In this document: positions 47,753-60,149 of the stretch, piece after piece
How positions within the stretch are numbered: position 1 is the stretch's first letter
Layout of the letters: every line of letters begins with the position of its first letter
NCBI RefSeq assembly: GCF_910596095.1
Contig: NC_056543.1
Span: 20,772,042 to 20,836,041, forward strand
DNA from: Thunnus maccoyii
Lineage: Eukaryota > Chordata > Actinopteri > Scombriformes > Scombridae
DNA length: 64,000 nt
Direction: 5' to 3'
Translations under genes and position numbers: made by a program
Notes under the pieces: model-generated
Seen by the model: the letters and a program-made list of their open reading frames with translations, nothing else
Databases searched by the model: none
What the model was told of the DNA's origin: nothing

Positions 47753-49675
47753 TTATAATAGGAAGGGAGTTTTAAAATAGGTCCGTTATCTGTTACTGAC
47801 CTGCTTGGTTAACCTGTTAAGAGGCTCCCAGGGAAAAACCCTTAACTTCTGTCCTATGTGCAATGAGTAGGTACACTGCCACCTTAAAGCTCCAGTCAAG
47901 TCCACTGCAACCAGTACTTCTATACTGGAATAAATACTAAAATAGTGTTTGATGGTGGTAATTTGACTCAATATGTTAAAATTAGTAATATAGTAAAAGC
48001 TCTAACTTGACACAGGACCCCTCTATAAGACATGGCCAAACAATTACAGTAGCTAATAATGCAGGATCTGCCTTTACCCCATTAATATTGTACTTTTGTG
48101 GTGCAATTTTTCAATTAATCAAATTACCAAAACCAATTCCCACACCTGGAACTCCAGGACAGTTGCTAGCAATGCCTGGTTGTTAATCAGCTTTGCCCTT
48201 TTAATTACTTGTAGATTTTTGCTAATGATAGAGCAAATTTCTGGCCCACAAAAGTTTCATTGTCCCTTGAAAGAACCAGAAAAAAATAATTGAGGCTTTG
48301 TTTTTAAGGCTGTTACAAGTGTCTTTGTCGTTGGGCCATCAAGTTGCAGGAAGTCGCAGTGTGAGTTATGTTTTAATATAGTCTTCAAGGTTGTAATATA
48401 ATAAAGATGTAGATGTAGTCATTTCAGTCATATGATCCATGTGGAGTGTGGAAATAATTTTGTGGACCATAATGATGAGGATTAAAGACCATGTCATCTG
48501 AGAGTCAAGCATCTGGGTGTTGTTTAATTAGTGTTGATGTTTACTGTCTCTGGGGCAGATTTTGGATTAGTGCAGCCATCTTGCTGTGAATGTCAGCGAC
48601 AATATGTGGAGACACACAAGCCTTCTGTAGTAACATGCAAATACCTGCTCATGTGTACCGTTATTAATATACATATTACTGAATCGTACTGAAATCAGGT
48701 GTTAACATAGAATGAAAACTAAATATTCTCTTGTACTGTATCTTTGCGTAGTGATGTTTTGTAAAGGAAAGTGCCGATCTTGTCTTTCAGTGATATGTAG
48801 TATTGTGTCATGTTTCTAAGCAGCTTGTTCATATGGGGAAGAACAGCGATGAAGGGTTACAGAAGCATACAAGGACATATTTAGATCTACTCGAATGGTC
48901 ACAGTTGCCAGGCCACCATTGCCTTAAGTGTGTTTTTGAGTGTACAATATCTGTATTTCTATGTGTGCGTGTGTGTGTGTGTGTCCCTCATGTATTCAAA
49001 TGCCTCTGCGTATATAAATGCGTCACAAGTGTTTGAGGCAAAATGAGAGTTGAAACATTTGACAGTGTTGTTCGTTCATCCATGGAAAAGAATATGGGCA
49101 ATGGCAACTACTCTTGAATGCTAACATATTCAGGATTGGTTAGACATTCTTCTGTGACTGCTGTCCTCTCTGTACCAGTGTAAAAAATGATTCTATGCGA
49201 TTTTCTTGGCTGCTGTCCACAATCTCAATAAGTATGTTTTTGCTGCTGTGACGCTGTAAGGCCTTAGGTGTTTACTTGTGGTTTGGAATGTGTAGTTTTC
49301 CATTCTGGCTTATGCTCTAGATGAAGGAGGTTCAACAGGTCTACTTCCTTTGTGACAGCACAGATTTATTGCTATTATGATTATTGTTATGGCTGCTATT
49401 CATTGTTTCTGACTTGGCAGACAGGAGAGATGTGCTATCTCTCAGCACCAGGATCATCTGGTTAATATTTGTATATTCTATGTATGGAAAGTGTGCGTAA
49501 GAGAAAGAACCAGACCAAAATCTCTACCATACAATAGAGACTTTGTGCATTTGCTGTTTGTGCTTCATGTTGTCTGCCTTGGCTTACCAAATTGATGATC
49601 CTTATGTCTGACAGATGCACATTGTTTGTTTTTTCCTGTCTGACTGACTGTATGTCTCTGTTTTTCTCTCAGACA

Positions 49676-49720
<45 letters not shown>

Positions 49721-50879
49721 AGTTTTAAATGTGTATGTTCAACTGGATGACTATAAAACTGGTAGTACTTTGCTTTTGCTTTTTTGTGTAATTTTAATTA
49801 AAATAAAGTCTCTATGTCAACTTATATCAAATCTCCTCATGTGGTCTTTGGACAACTTTCAGGTTCTACTGAGAAAAAAAAATTCTGCACTTTGTATGCT
49901 TTTATGAAATTGAAACTACTTTATGGGCATTTTTCGGGAAACAGAAGAGCAACAAATTCATGCAGTCATGCCTCACCTGAGTCAATCTCAGATCCTCTGA
50001 ACACTCAAAGCATAGAATGAGGCCATGCTGAAACTTGAGGAGGAGAAGTGCACAGGCATCACCACTGACTTGCTTAGAGTGGTCTAAATGGAAACGAAAG
50101 GAAACTAAATGTTGGCCTGTATTCTTTAAATAGTGTCTGTATAGCCTCTCAAAACACCAACAGCACATAAAATGTAAATAAATCTATATTATGTACTTTA
50201 AAATAACCACTTGGCCTTAATGGACAATAAAATATACAGAAAGTGTGACAAGAGCATTCCAACACACCTAGTAATGAACGGCTTTGCATTAGAGCTGATC
50301 AGAAATGTGCTGACTTAGCACCGATTGACATTTCTTGACAGCATTTTAATTGTGACGGATAACATGGAGAGGTGCTCATCGCAAGTGGAATATAGTTTAG
50401 ATGGTATGGTTCTGTGTAATGGATGACTATTGATTAAGGGAGTACTTGTTATTAACACTGTGGATCTGATGTGGATTAGCAGCACCTGGCTAATTCATGA
50501 ATGGATGAGCATTCAGCCCAGAAATCAATGAGGGCTTTTATCATTCCTACCTGTGAATAATGACACAAATCCTTTTGCCCCCCCCAAAAATATAAGAATA
50601 GTTTTCATGTGTGCTGCAGTCCTTTTCTTGCTTAAAAAGCAAAACACTTGAAGGGTTTCAAAAAGTGCAACCTTGTGTTTGTATGGCAGATTTTACTGGT
50701 TCCTAAGTAGCAGCTACTCTCACAATCACAAAGGAAAACTATTTTTAATTTTTCCATCATTCACACTGTACAAGCTCATCTGTGCAAGTTCATACTGTGA
50801 TGCACAATATGTAATTTCTGCTGCTAGGGGTCTGTCAATAAAAACAATAACAAAAGGCAGAGTTTGATCATGTTGTGAA
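47753..50879. other. Gene-free stretch, nothing but simple repeats recognised
   Basis: AT-rich DNA with a GT tract (about 48963-48983) and an AC tract (about 49672-49720). No coding exon supported. Confidence 0.4.
49672..49720. repeat. (AC)n microsatellite
   Basis: AC tract interrupted once by AT and once by GC. Confidence 0.92.
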
Positions 50880-51425
50880 GTAGCATGGGATCATGGGAGT
50901 TGTTGTCATCATTGTTAAACAACTACCACTGCCATAATTGCAGTCAGCTTTTCTGGGAAAGGATTCTTTCAGTGTTCATCATTCAGGTTTTTACCGAGAG
51001 CCAATTATCCACAGAGGTCTCCTCCTCTCCAAAACAAACGTACCAGGTGATTAAAACCAGTAAAAATGCGTAATAAATCAGTTTCGCATGAAAAATCAGT
51101 GTTTCTCTGACGCTGCTCAGTTCACAGAGGACGTTCAGAGAGACTATGAGCCGAGTTGCCACTAACCTTTGCTCAGCTAGTTTCTCTGATAACTTAGATA
51201 CAGACATCCGATGACTAAAATCCTTCATCCAGTTTAAAATATATAGTTAAAAACGACCAAGATCTAAAAAGTGTATCATAAAAATGTGGCTTAAAACTGG
51301 ATAAAAAGGCAATTTATGACAGCTTCTGTTAGATAACCACAATACTAACACATGAGCAAAGGGGATATGATGACATTGACAGGCGACCAAATGAAACTTA
51401 AGGATTTCTCTATTTGAACATTGTT
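50880..51425. repeat. Interspersed fish repeat
   Basis: CATGGGAGTTGTTGTCATCA, GTACCAGGTGATTAAAACCA, AATATATAGTTAAAAACGAC, TAAAAATGTGGCTTAAAACT and TTGACAGGCGACCAAATGAA are familiar components of a common percomorph repeat. Boundaries approximate. Confidence 0.5.
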
Positions 51426-51429
51426 GGAA

Positions 51430-53110
51430 ACATTTGGTATAATGTAAGTATGCAACTCAACAAAATATATAACATAGATCTGGTTGTTTTTTGATATTTT
51501 ATGTGGAAAGGCTACATATTATACCTATAAAGCCAGTAAATTTCAGGGAGCAGTTACATAACAATAGCCATTACTTCCTGCTGTACATCCTTCAATCACC
51601 ACCTCAGTGCAATCCACATATGGAAGGTCAGGGAGGTCTCAAATTGCCTAAACACTCTCCTCTGAGGTGGTTGGAGGTGGAAGATGTATGTCTCTGTCAT
51701 TGCACAGTGACATGCATCATGATACAGTGCTTAACAAAACCAGATATTACAAAGTGTTTTTTGGAGAAAAAAGAAACAAAAAAGTAAGAATAGTAAACCA
51801 CAAACATTTTGATCAGGTCATATAACATACATCTTTTGTATATAATCATACAAACCTACATACACACATAAACACACATGCAATCAAAATACCCAAATTA
51901 TATAAAGTCATGAAAAAGCCTTTTGAAATATGTTATCAGAAGCGATTTGAAAGAGAGATACTGATTTTACACACTAGTTCCTGCCTGAAGACATCAGACT
52001 GCATCCATGTTAATATCTGGCATCTGGTATAATGAGTAAAACTTTAAAATCCATTTTGTCACAAACTGGTAGCCAATGTAGAAACATTAAAAGAGGAATA
52101 AAATATTGGGGTACTGGGTCTTGGTTTTTGTTAGTAGTTTGGCTGCTCCATATGTAAGAACACAACCTCTGACCACCAACTGTGTCTCTTGCACTGTCAA
52201 ACAGTTTGAGTTGTAATCATTACAGGCATATATAGTCAGGCATCCCCACAGACAAACATGTGCATGCACACATACACATCAACACCTATTCTTCCAAATC
52301 AGCATCTTCAGGACCTGTATAACACTGTAATAGCCTTCTCCAGCTGAACCCATCAGCCAAGAACATTACCTTCAGAAAATTTACTTTTTGCTGATTGCTT
52401 CAGAAAGAGATGCATTTATCACAGATGCATTGCTTTGTCACGTCACCAGAAATTGGACATCTTATTCCTAACCTGTTGTACAAACAGTACACCAAAATGA
52501 AATGTCAAAACTAAACAATGACTAGGCTTTGCCTGGCACAGGCTTGTTTTAAAACCAGCATGTTTCATGTATAAATGAGTGTCAGCTTTAAGTAGGGTGG
52601 GAAAAACCATGTAATGGAGAGATCCATAATGTGGGTCTGTTATGTGCTGGTCTTCTGTAAGTGAGGGCTCACTCCTAAGACCTGGATGCAGCCATATAGA
52701 GGCAGATCAGTGCTGATGGTGATGTTTTTCACATAAAATGCTCTTATCATACAAACAAAGAAGCACACACTTGGACATATAGTATGATTTTACACATTGG
52801 ACAAAATGTTCTTTGCTATATGCTTCATTTGCACCCCTTAAAGCATAGGTTTGTGTTTTTGCAGGTGTATCCTAATACAACACTCACATGACACATACAC
52901 GTTTAGAGATTCATGGTTCCTGTACATGTAAGTCAGCAACAATGAACACAACAGCTGTTTAAATCTCAGCATCAGATGTTGAATATAAACTCTTTTCGCA
53001 CGATCCTCTGTGTTTTACTGTACATCCAACCTGTAGGTATAGGTTAAAGAGTTAATTCTAAAAATACAAACAATACATCGTTTTCATAAAATGAGCTCAA
53101 TTATTATATG
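51430..53110. repeat. Mostly unrecognised DNA with one repeat fragment near 52025-52160
   Basis: The part around AAACTGGTAGCCAATGTAGA resembles a widespread fish repeat (ACTGGTAGCCAATGCAGAGA in its usual form). The remainder shows nothing I can name. Confidence 0.35.
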
Positions 53111-53112
53111 TA

Positions 53113-53648
53113 CAGTATTGTGCAAAAGTTTTAGGCACTTTATATGTTTAAATTCTTATCCATCATGAAATGCAATCAGAGAGGTGTCTGATCACTTCCG
53201 AATTTATTCTGCAGCATGACATCGACCCCAAACATACGGCCAGAGTCATAAAGAACTATTTGCAGTGACAAGAAGAGCAAGGAGTCCTGCAACAGATGGT
53301 ATGCCCCCCCCCACAGAGGCCTGATCTCAACATCATCTAGTCTGTCTGGGATTACATGAAGATAGAATCAACTGAGTCACCTAAATCCACAGAACAGAAA
53401 TTTGTTCTCCAAGATGCTTGGAATAACCGACCTGCCAAGAGCCTTGAAATACTGTGCACAAACGTACCGAGGAGAACTGGTGCCATTTTTAAAGGCAAAG
53501 TGTGATCACACCAAATACTAATTTGATTTAGTTATTTTCTCTTTACTGAACTTTGTTTGAAGCTAAGTGATAAATAAAAACCATACATAGTATTATTTTT
53601 GAAAGCATCCTCACTTTAATTTTGGTGCCTAAAACTTTTGCACAGTAC

Positions 53649-53650
<2 letters not shown>
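53113..53650 (+). mobile_element. Internally deleted Tc1/mariner-like transposon
   Basis: Inverted ends CAGTATTGTGCAAAAGTTTT (from 53113) and the near-exact complement, CTTTTGCACAGTACTG ending at 53650, match over about 26 bp up to GGCAC. TA precedes the left end; the right TA is lost in an (AT)n tract. Inside, 53205-53515 decodes to the C-terminal half of a Tc1 transposase (HDIDPKHTARVIKNYLQ, then PQRPDLN, then WDYMK), with stops and frameshifts. The N-terminal DNA-binding half is missing, so the copy is non-autonomous and dead. Confidence 0.85.
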
Positions 53651-53694
<44 letters not shown>

Positions 53695-53695
53695 G
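53651..53695. repeat. (TG)n(TA)n microsatellite abutting the Tc1 end
   Basis: A TG/TA/CA compound tract starts directly at the right end of the Tc1-like element, probably seeded at the TA target. Confidence 0.92.
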
Positions 53696-54409
53696 TCTGA
53701 CTGAAGATTTCGCCCACACTGGCTTTAAAGTGATCCCATTGTACTGTTCGAGAAAATGGAAAATGATTCCTGCTCATTCATTACTTGTCCCATTTCCTAT
53801 GTTTTGAGCAACTGCACCACCGTAGCAGGCAGTGTAAGCAGTACCCTATGATAAGTGGGCATGGGAAAAGTCGGGGATCCATAAGCAATTGGTATGTTCG
53901 ACAGGCTGGTACATACAGGACACTAAAAAGAGTTTTCAAAAAATCACTATTTCAGAATAAAATGACTGTGTCTTTGGAAGATACCCATTCAATTTGAACA
54001 TGTTCTTAAATAAGCTTCTCAACAGAGGAAGTGAAACATATTGATTTCACAGAGTGTATGGGGCGTTGAGTATGGGCATCACGTTGAAAGAGGAAAGGGC
54101 GTTTTTTAGAGCACGTCATAGTACAGAAATAATCACTCCCTCTAACCTCCCTTGTCTTATTGACATATTTCACTCTGTGGAATTCAGCCTATTTGAAGAA
54201 ACCCCGTAAGAACCATTGGTTCCTAATGGCAGGATGATCTCATCATTTTAGCAGAAAACAAAGGCTGCAGACATGCCTTGTAAAGCAGGGTGTTAATTTC
54301 AAGCAATCAGGATACACTGAGGCTAACACTTTCAACAGAGAGGAACAAAAACCATTAATGTGATAGTGAACTTGATATTTACACACCAATGACCAATACA
54401 TAATTAGCA

Positions 54410-54600
54410 CATAAATGGACAGGATAATAAATAATAATAATAATAATGATACATTTGTACCATATTTTTCATTCATAGTGAAACTCAAAGTGCTACAGTA
54501 TTAATAACATAGAACACGCAACACAAAGAAAATAGTAATAAGAGTTAAGATGAAAAAGCCTTTCTGAATAGAAAGGTCTTTAGGATGTGTGATATTGTGC
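54410..54600 (+). repeat. Interspersed fish repeat fragment
   Basis: An ATA/ATT run then GAAACTCAAAGTGCTACAGT and AAAAAGCCTTTCTGAATAGA match a common fish repeat whose usual text reads TTTATATAGCACCTTTC...AAAGCCTTTCTGAATAGAAAG. Confidence 0.5.
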
Positions 54601-56016
54601 CTCCAGAGATCCCCAGTTTGTTTTTGGGTTGTTTTTTTGCCACACCTCAGTGTATCTTCTGCAACATTACTGTGGATGTAGAAATCGTTAGCTATAAAGG
54701 AAGGGGTAGAAAAGGGCTCAAGCCCACAAGAGCTTGAACTACAGTAACATACCCTGGAAAAATACAATACAATATTTGTACAATATTATTTACCTACAAC
54801 TAGCTTGCCTTAAAATACAGGGCCGTATTTTTTTCAAGTACATCTTAATACAATACCCATATGCCCCTATGTACAGTACATTGAAAGAGTTACTGGTAGC
54901 TGTAATCATTCCGTCTGTCCACACTGGCCATAAAACAACCCTTTCTTAGTACAGCTCCACTGTATAAAAGACAAAATCAACAGCCTTTGTCTGTCTAAAA
55001 AGGATTTCTAAGGCTTAGCTGAAGGTAAAATAAGGCTTCATCAGCAGACTGCTAACTTAACTTATAAGAACAAGAACCCCATACTGTACAGTGTAGTTGA
55101 CAAAGGGATCTCTTCATGGCCAGTACAGACAGGAAGATTAGATAGAGAAGAAGTGAAATTAGTAACTGTATTGTACAAAAAAATACACATACAGTATATG
55201 TAGTATAATAGATTTCATGCATCTAGTCTATTTATGTTACTACATCATAAGACACATCTGCTTTGATTTCAACTTCTGGCCATGGTGCTAGTCACTTGAT
55301 GCAATGTGAACATCAACTCCTCTGTTTGGGCATGTTGAGACTAAAGTCAAGCACCACCATAACAGCATCATAATACTTTATCAAATCTGCTCTCATCTGC
55401 TTGTCTTGGAGCTCAAACTCAATCTGACATGCTATACAGATGATCACAATTCATGAGTTTTTATTAATACTCCTAAGAGATTTGTGTATATAGGTAGAAG
55501 CTAATTGCTGCTCGTTCTGAGGAAGGATGAATCTTTGTTACAGTATAAGCCATCTGTATTGAAGGAACATATTAACCTTTTATATTAACCTTTATTAACA
55601 TTTCACTTTAATGAATAAAGAAATTGCCCCCCTGAACAACAACCTGAACAGAATGAAAGAGTTTGTGCTTGTAGAAAAACGTCAGCACTCTTATGTACGC
55701 AAGCAAAGGCAATAATACAATTAAGCAGTATCAAAAAGGCTAAAGACTCTCTTATTTTTGTCGTTTGCATGTAATCTCATCATCTAGCCCTTAGCTGACA
55801 AAATGTTATTCATCAACTTTATATCGGCAAGGAATTTACCTGAGAGTGAATGTAAGGAAGAGATCTGTGCTGCTGCTGCAAGTGCATTTGAAAAACATTT
55901 CATATTACTTCTACGCTTTCACTTTTGTATGTGTTTTGTCTCTGCAAGGAACCAACTTTAATTTAAACAACTAGCAGTGTTGATATTGGATAGCATCCAT
56001 CCCTATTTGAGACAAG
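54601..56016. other. Gene-free stretch, nothing recognised
   Basis: AT-rich DNA between repeats; no supported exon, RNA gene or mobile element. Confidence 0.4.
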
Positions 56017-56298
56017 GACATGACTAGGGATGTTCATAATTAACAGTTTAACCATTAACCGATAATAAGAATTTTGACTGATTACTACTATCAGTTAAAC
56101 AGTTAAAAAAAATATATATATATAAAATATTAACTGTTAGTAATTAAAGTAAGTAAATAAAAAAGTATGCTACATGGAAAAGAAAAATAGGCTATATATA
56201 TCGTTCAACTCATGGGGGCGTGTTGACGTGCAACAACCACCTGTGCTTACAACCATATATTGCTGAACCTGAGCAAAATGAAGTGAGCAAAAAGAAGT

Positions 56299-56806
56299 AC
56301 TGTGTGGGACCATTTTGACCAAAAGGATGACTAGGTTATTTGTAAGATATGCAATGTAGTATTGAAATATACCAGTAGTACAACCACAGTGCAATACCAC
56401 TTGATAAAGGACAACCAACTTCGCCCTCCATGTTAGCAGTGAGAAGATGCGATGTGTAGTGGTCTCAGAATCTGTTCAATGGTGGAGAAAGACATTTTGC
56501 CCATCAGTGTGGTCTATTACCCGTCAAATTGAAGCCTGTTTTGCAGAGAAAAAAAAAAGAAATGAAAATCAAACTTGCTAGCACAAAGTTCGTGGCTCTT
56601 ATGACTGACTGCTGGACAGCGCTAACAACAGAGAGCTACATGATAATTACATGCCACTATATTGATGAGGACTGGAAGGTTAAATTGGCCATCCTACTGA
56701 CACAGAGTATGCCGGACAGACACACAGCAGACAACCTAATAGCTAAACTAATTGATGCTGTGGAGGCTTGGGGACTGGGAAAGTGTCTGCATGTGTCCAC
56801 GACAAC
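56299..56806 (+). pseudogene. hAT transposase 5' part: BED finger and start of catalytic region
   Basis: From 56299 the frame gives a BED-finger signature: VWDHF, a stop, then CKIC and a TTTVQYHL helix. After a break, 56560-56806 reads as the first conserved hAT block, FVALMTDCWTALTTESYMII, with the start of the catalytic region (TDCWT), then HYI and the MPDRHTADNLI segment. It breaks off where the next hAT block (TDNA) should follow, at the junction with the nested retroelement. Confidence 0.8.
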
Positions 56807-58770
56807 CCTTCATTTTCCCTCTCTCGGCTCCTCCCGCTTTCACATCAGCTGTTAGTTTCGTCACTTCTAGTTAACAAATCAGATTTCTCCACGATCCCAG
56901 CCAATCACAGCCTTGCTGTCAAACTTTAAAACTGTGTCTCTCTGTCGCTGTCAGCTGTCATTGCAGGCATCATCGCATGGCATACAAGTTACTCACCCTT
57001 TCGTGCATCCTGTCGTTGACTCAAAAATCATGTCCGACTCAGATGACCTATTCATGGAAGACCCAGTCTTCCACTTTGTCATTCTGCCAGAGACCGCATC
57101 GACTTCGTCAGGCGGCCAGCGCTGAAGCGCCCGCTTGGCACTTCAAGGAGAATCCTCTATGCTCGAGTCTGATCTCCTCTCGCAGCTCCAAGAATGCGGC
57201 ATAACTCCAGCCCCGGGTCTCCCCCTCTCTCAACTCCATGAACTCTCTGTGCAAGCTCTTAGCCACGACCCAGCCGCGTATTCACCCACGCCCGGACGAG
57301 ACGACTCGGCTCCAGCTGGTCCCACCCCCACTCCCGCCCCCGGCAGAAAAAGAACAAGGAAATCAGGCCCATCCCAAGCCCTCCGGCTGAAGAGAAAGCC
57401 AACTCCCTCCTCTCGCTCTTCTACACAAGCCCCTTCAGCTCCAGGTCTCTCCACCGCTGGTGACCCCTCTTAACCACCCTGCAGTCTCTGGCCAACTCCA
57501 TTCAATCCATAGACGCCCGTCTTCTCTCCCTGGAAAATGCCTCAACCGCCGCCCCTCCGTCAGCAACCATCGCCGCAACTCAAGCCGCCATGCTGCAGCC
57601 AGCTTCGCTCATCCAGCCATCCACATCCTTTCAGCCTGAAGCCGTCCAACACACCCTGGCCTCAGCCATCCCAGCCCCGGCTCTAGGTAGGGAGTACATA
57701 TCTCAAGCAGCTTATATCTCTCCTTGGCTACAGTCAAAAATCATTAAAGGTAAAGACATCAACTTAGTGAGCCTTATCCTGCCTTCACCCAAATGCGACA
57801 AAACTATCGCCACGGGTGCTAACATCACCGCCGTGCTTAAGTCCGCAGACCCCCGGCTCAATAGAGATTTATCTAGTTTCTGGTTGCTTTCGGCATTTAC
57901 AGGGACATTATCTGCTCCGTCTTCCCCGAGAAAAGACAAGAATTGGACGCTTATCTGTCGCTTATAGGCAATCTCCACCTCAATTATGGAAAAAACATCT
58001 TCTATCTTTACCATAAAGCATTCTCCAGGAAAGCCGCACTCCACATCTCCCAATCCAATGTACGCTTGAACTGGGCCATTCTCGACACTGAATTATTAAT
58101 CATGGTTGATTTCCTGTGTCACCTGCGGAGATCCGGGCCACATAGCGTCCCTCTGCCCTTCCGTACCATTCCAGCCTCCACCCCCCCTTCTGCCTTTGGC
58201 TCATCAGCCCCCCATCACCCAGCGCTATCCTGACACCTATGGCCGACAGGTGCATCTTTTCAATAATATACCCATTTGCAATAACTTCAATGAAAATGTT
58301 TGTTCTTTCCCCAACTGCCACTTTCTCCACGTCTGCAGCAACTGCAGAGACGCTCATCCCAGGTTGGTCTGCCCCCGGCGTGCCAGGCAAGCCATCCCAA
58401 GGCAGGAGAACCGTCGCGGCTCAAAGATATAATGAACAATCATCCCTCTACTCCAATAAATGTGTTTTCCCTAGCAGCAGAACTGTCTTATCATCCAAAT
58501 TCCGTGTTTGTTGATCATCTTATTACGGGTCTTTCTCAGGGTTTTAGGGTCGGTGTCCCCTCACTCCCGCTACCTACGTAGCAAAAAACCTCCAGTCAGC
58601 AATCAAAGAGCCAGAGGTTGTTTCGCAGCTGCTAGAGAAAATAATGGGTGCGTCATCGGTCCATTCGACTCACCCCCGTTTTCAGTATTCCGCACCAGCC
58701 CCATAGGACCACAGAAGAGGAGGTTTCAATTTCCAACATTTACCTCATCACCTTCAGCCTTCTAAACACA
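56807..58770 (+). mobile_element. DIRS/Ngaro-like tyrosine-recombinase retrotransposon fragment
   Basis: GC-richer, Pro/Ser-rich gag-like frames: 57030-57473 (one in-frame TGA at 57123), 57474-57890 and 57880-58105, in three different frames. They include YISPWLQSKIIKGKDIN and YHKAFSRKAALHISQSNVRL. Then comes a CX2CX4HX4C knuckle from 58115 (CVTCGDPGHIASLC) and a CCCH plus second knuckle near 58275-58370. The start of the reverse transcriptase follows at 58630-58720 (IGPFDSPPFSVFRTSPIG) and then stops. RNase H, tyrosine recombinase and the right end are absent. The family call rests on the gag and RT lead; multiple frameshifts make it non-functional. Confidence 0.7.
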
Positions 58771-58779
58771 CATTTGATG

Positions 58780-59580
58780 AGAGCTGACGATGACGGCTGA
58801 AGAGCAACAGAGTTCAAGGCGAAGGTTCGGCTGTCCTTGAGTCACCGCATGTGGGTAGGCTATTTCATTTATAGGGTTAATATATGTGTATTTTTCAAAT
58901 AGCCTCGGAACTATTCAAATCTTATTGTTACTATTATTATTAGCCCTAGCATATTATTAGCCCTAGCGTTTATTGTTACTATTCGCCTGTTATTATCATT
59001 ATCATTGACATAATAGCCTGTTCTGTTATGAATTAAGAGTGACATTAATTAGGTTATATTGTTCACCACAGGTTCACACGGATGTGTTGATGGTCAAACC
59101 AGCGCTTATTGCCTCTGTCCTGGACCCTCGCCATAAACATGGAAATCTGTGCTATTGTGCAAGTGGCCACTGAAGATAATGAAGATGAGCCTGGCGCTGG
59201 CACTACCAGGGGAGATGATGAGGCAGTTGGTGCTACGGGGAGAGATGATGAGACAGCGGTGTCTGCTGCCCAGGCTGGAGTCGTACAACGCCGTCAGGGC
59301 AATGCCATGATCTTGCTTATGAGAGACAACTACAGCACCCCTCAACAAGCTAATGACCCAGAGGCAGAGATGGACACCTATATGAGAGACAATCCCCCCT
59401 CATTGGATACTAATCCTCTTGACTGTGGAAAGCTAATCAGACGCGCTTCCCAAGGCCAGCCACTCTAGCTCTAGCACTACCTCTGCATTCCTGGGACATC
59501 TTTGCCATCTCACAGTCAACAAACTATGCACCAGAATAACCCCACGGCATGTCAACATGTTGCTGTTTCTGAATAAAAAC
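58780..59580 (+). pseudogene. hAT transposase 3' part with dimerisation domain relic
   Basis: A short piece near 58780-58845 (FKAKVRLSLSHRM) may be transposase. After an acceptor-like ACCACAG at 59071 the frame reads KPALIASVLDPRHKH, a hallmark hAT block. After a frameshift comes an acidic linker and DNPPSLDTNPLD, then YLCIPGTSLPS. The relic closes with RITPRHVNMLLFLNKN, the end of the hAT C-terminal dimerisation domain, at 59580. Several frameshifts and stops. Confidence 0.75.
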
Positions 59581-59718
59581 CAGAAGACAAGCTGTCTGCT
59601 ATGCTGAGGACTGAGGTAAGCCTGGCTTGTTTATTTTATTTTGAGGTCTGAAAAGTGCAACTACAAGTTTCTGTTTTGTTAGCCTGTTGGCTGTTTTTGA
59701 TAATTAATTAGCTGAGAG

Positions 59719-59741
59719 AGGAGGAGGAGGAGGAGGAGGGG
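59719..59741. repeat. (AGG)n short tandem repeat inside the hAT element
   Basis: About seven AGG units, directly visible. Confidence 0.9.
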
Positions 59742-60149
59742 GTTTTCGTTTTCGGATTCAATATGTGTTTTCATTTTGTTAATCTGTTTTTGTTCATTAG
59801 AAAGTCTGGCTACTATTTGCTAATTACTTAAACATTTATTTAAATTAAATATTTTTAATGTAGGTCTCTTAAGGTCTATTTTGATCCGTCTGTTTTACTC
59901 CATTCACAGCAGCACTGCAGGTGTGTGATGATGTGACGATGTGTGAACACTCATGTTCTGTTGTTGTAAAAATGAAAAAATTAATTAAATTAAAAATAAA
60001 TCCCTTCTTAAGAAAAAAAAACATTTGTTGTATTGGTATTTTTTAAATGGGTCACAGACACTCATCCAATATAAGTAGTGCATTTTAATCTTGTCGGTTT
60101 GCGTTAGCTATTGGTCAGAAAAAAAAAAATTTCAAAATGAGCATCCCTA

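Larger units (their letters stand above)
56025..60149 (+). mobile_element. Decayed hAT (Ac/ZBED-like) DNA transposon with a nested retroelement
   Basis: Ends TAGGGATG (56025-56032) and CATCCCTA (60142-60149) form a short inverted repeat. The 8-bp flanks gacatgac (56017-56024) and gaattgac (60150-60157) agree at 6 of 8 positions, as expected of a worn hAT target duplication. Inside are a BED zinc finger and a transposase start (56299-56806), foreign sequence (about 56807-58770) and the transposase C-terminus (58780-59580). Stops and frameshifts show it is inactive. Confidence 0.8.

Noticed and set aside
57230..57454. Gly/Val-rich minus frame
   Set aside because: Reverse of the Pro/Ser-rich gag of the retroelement fragment.
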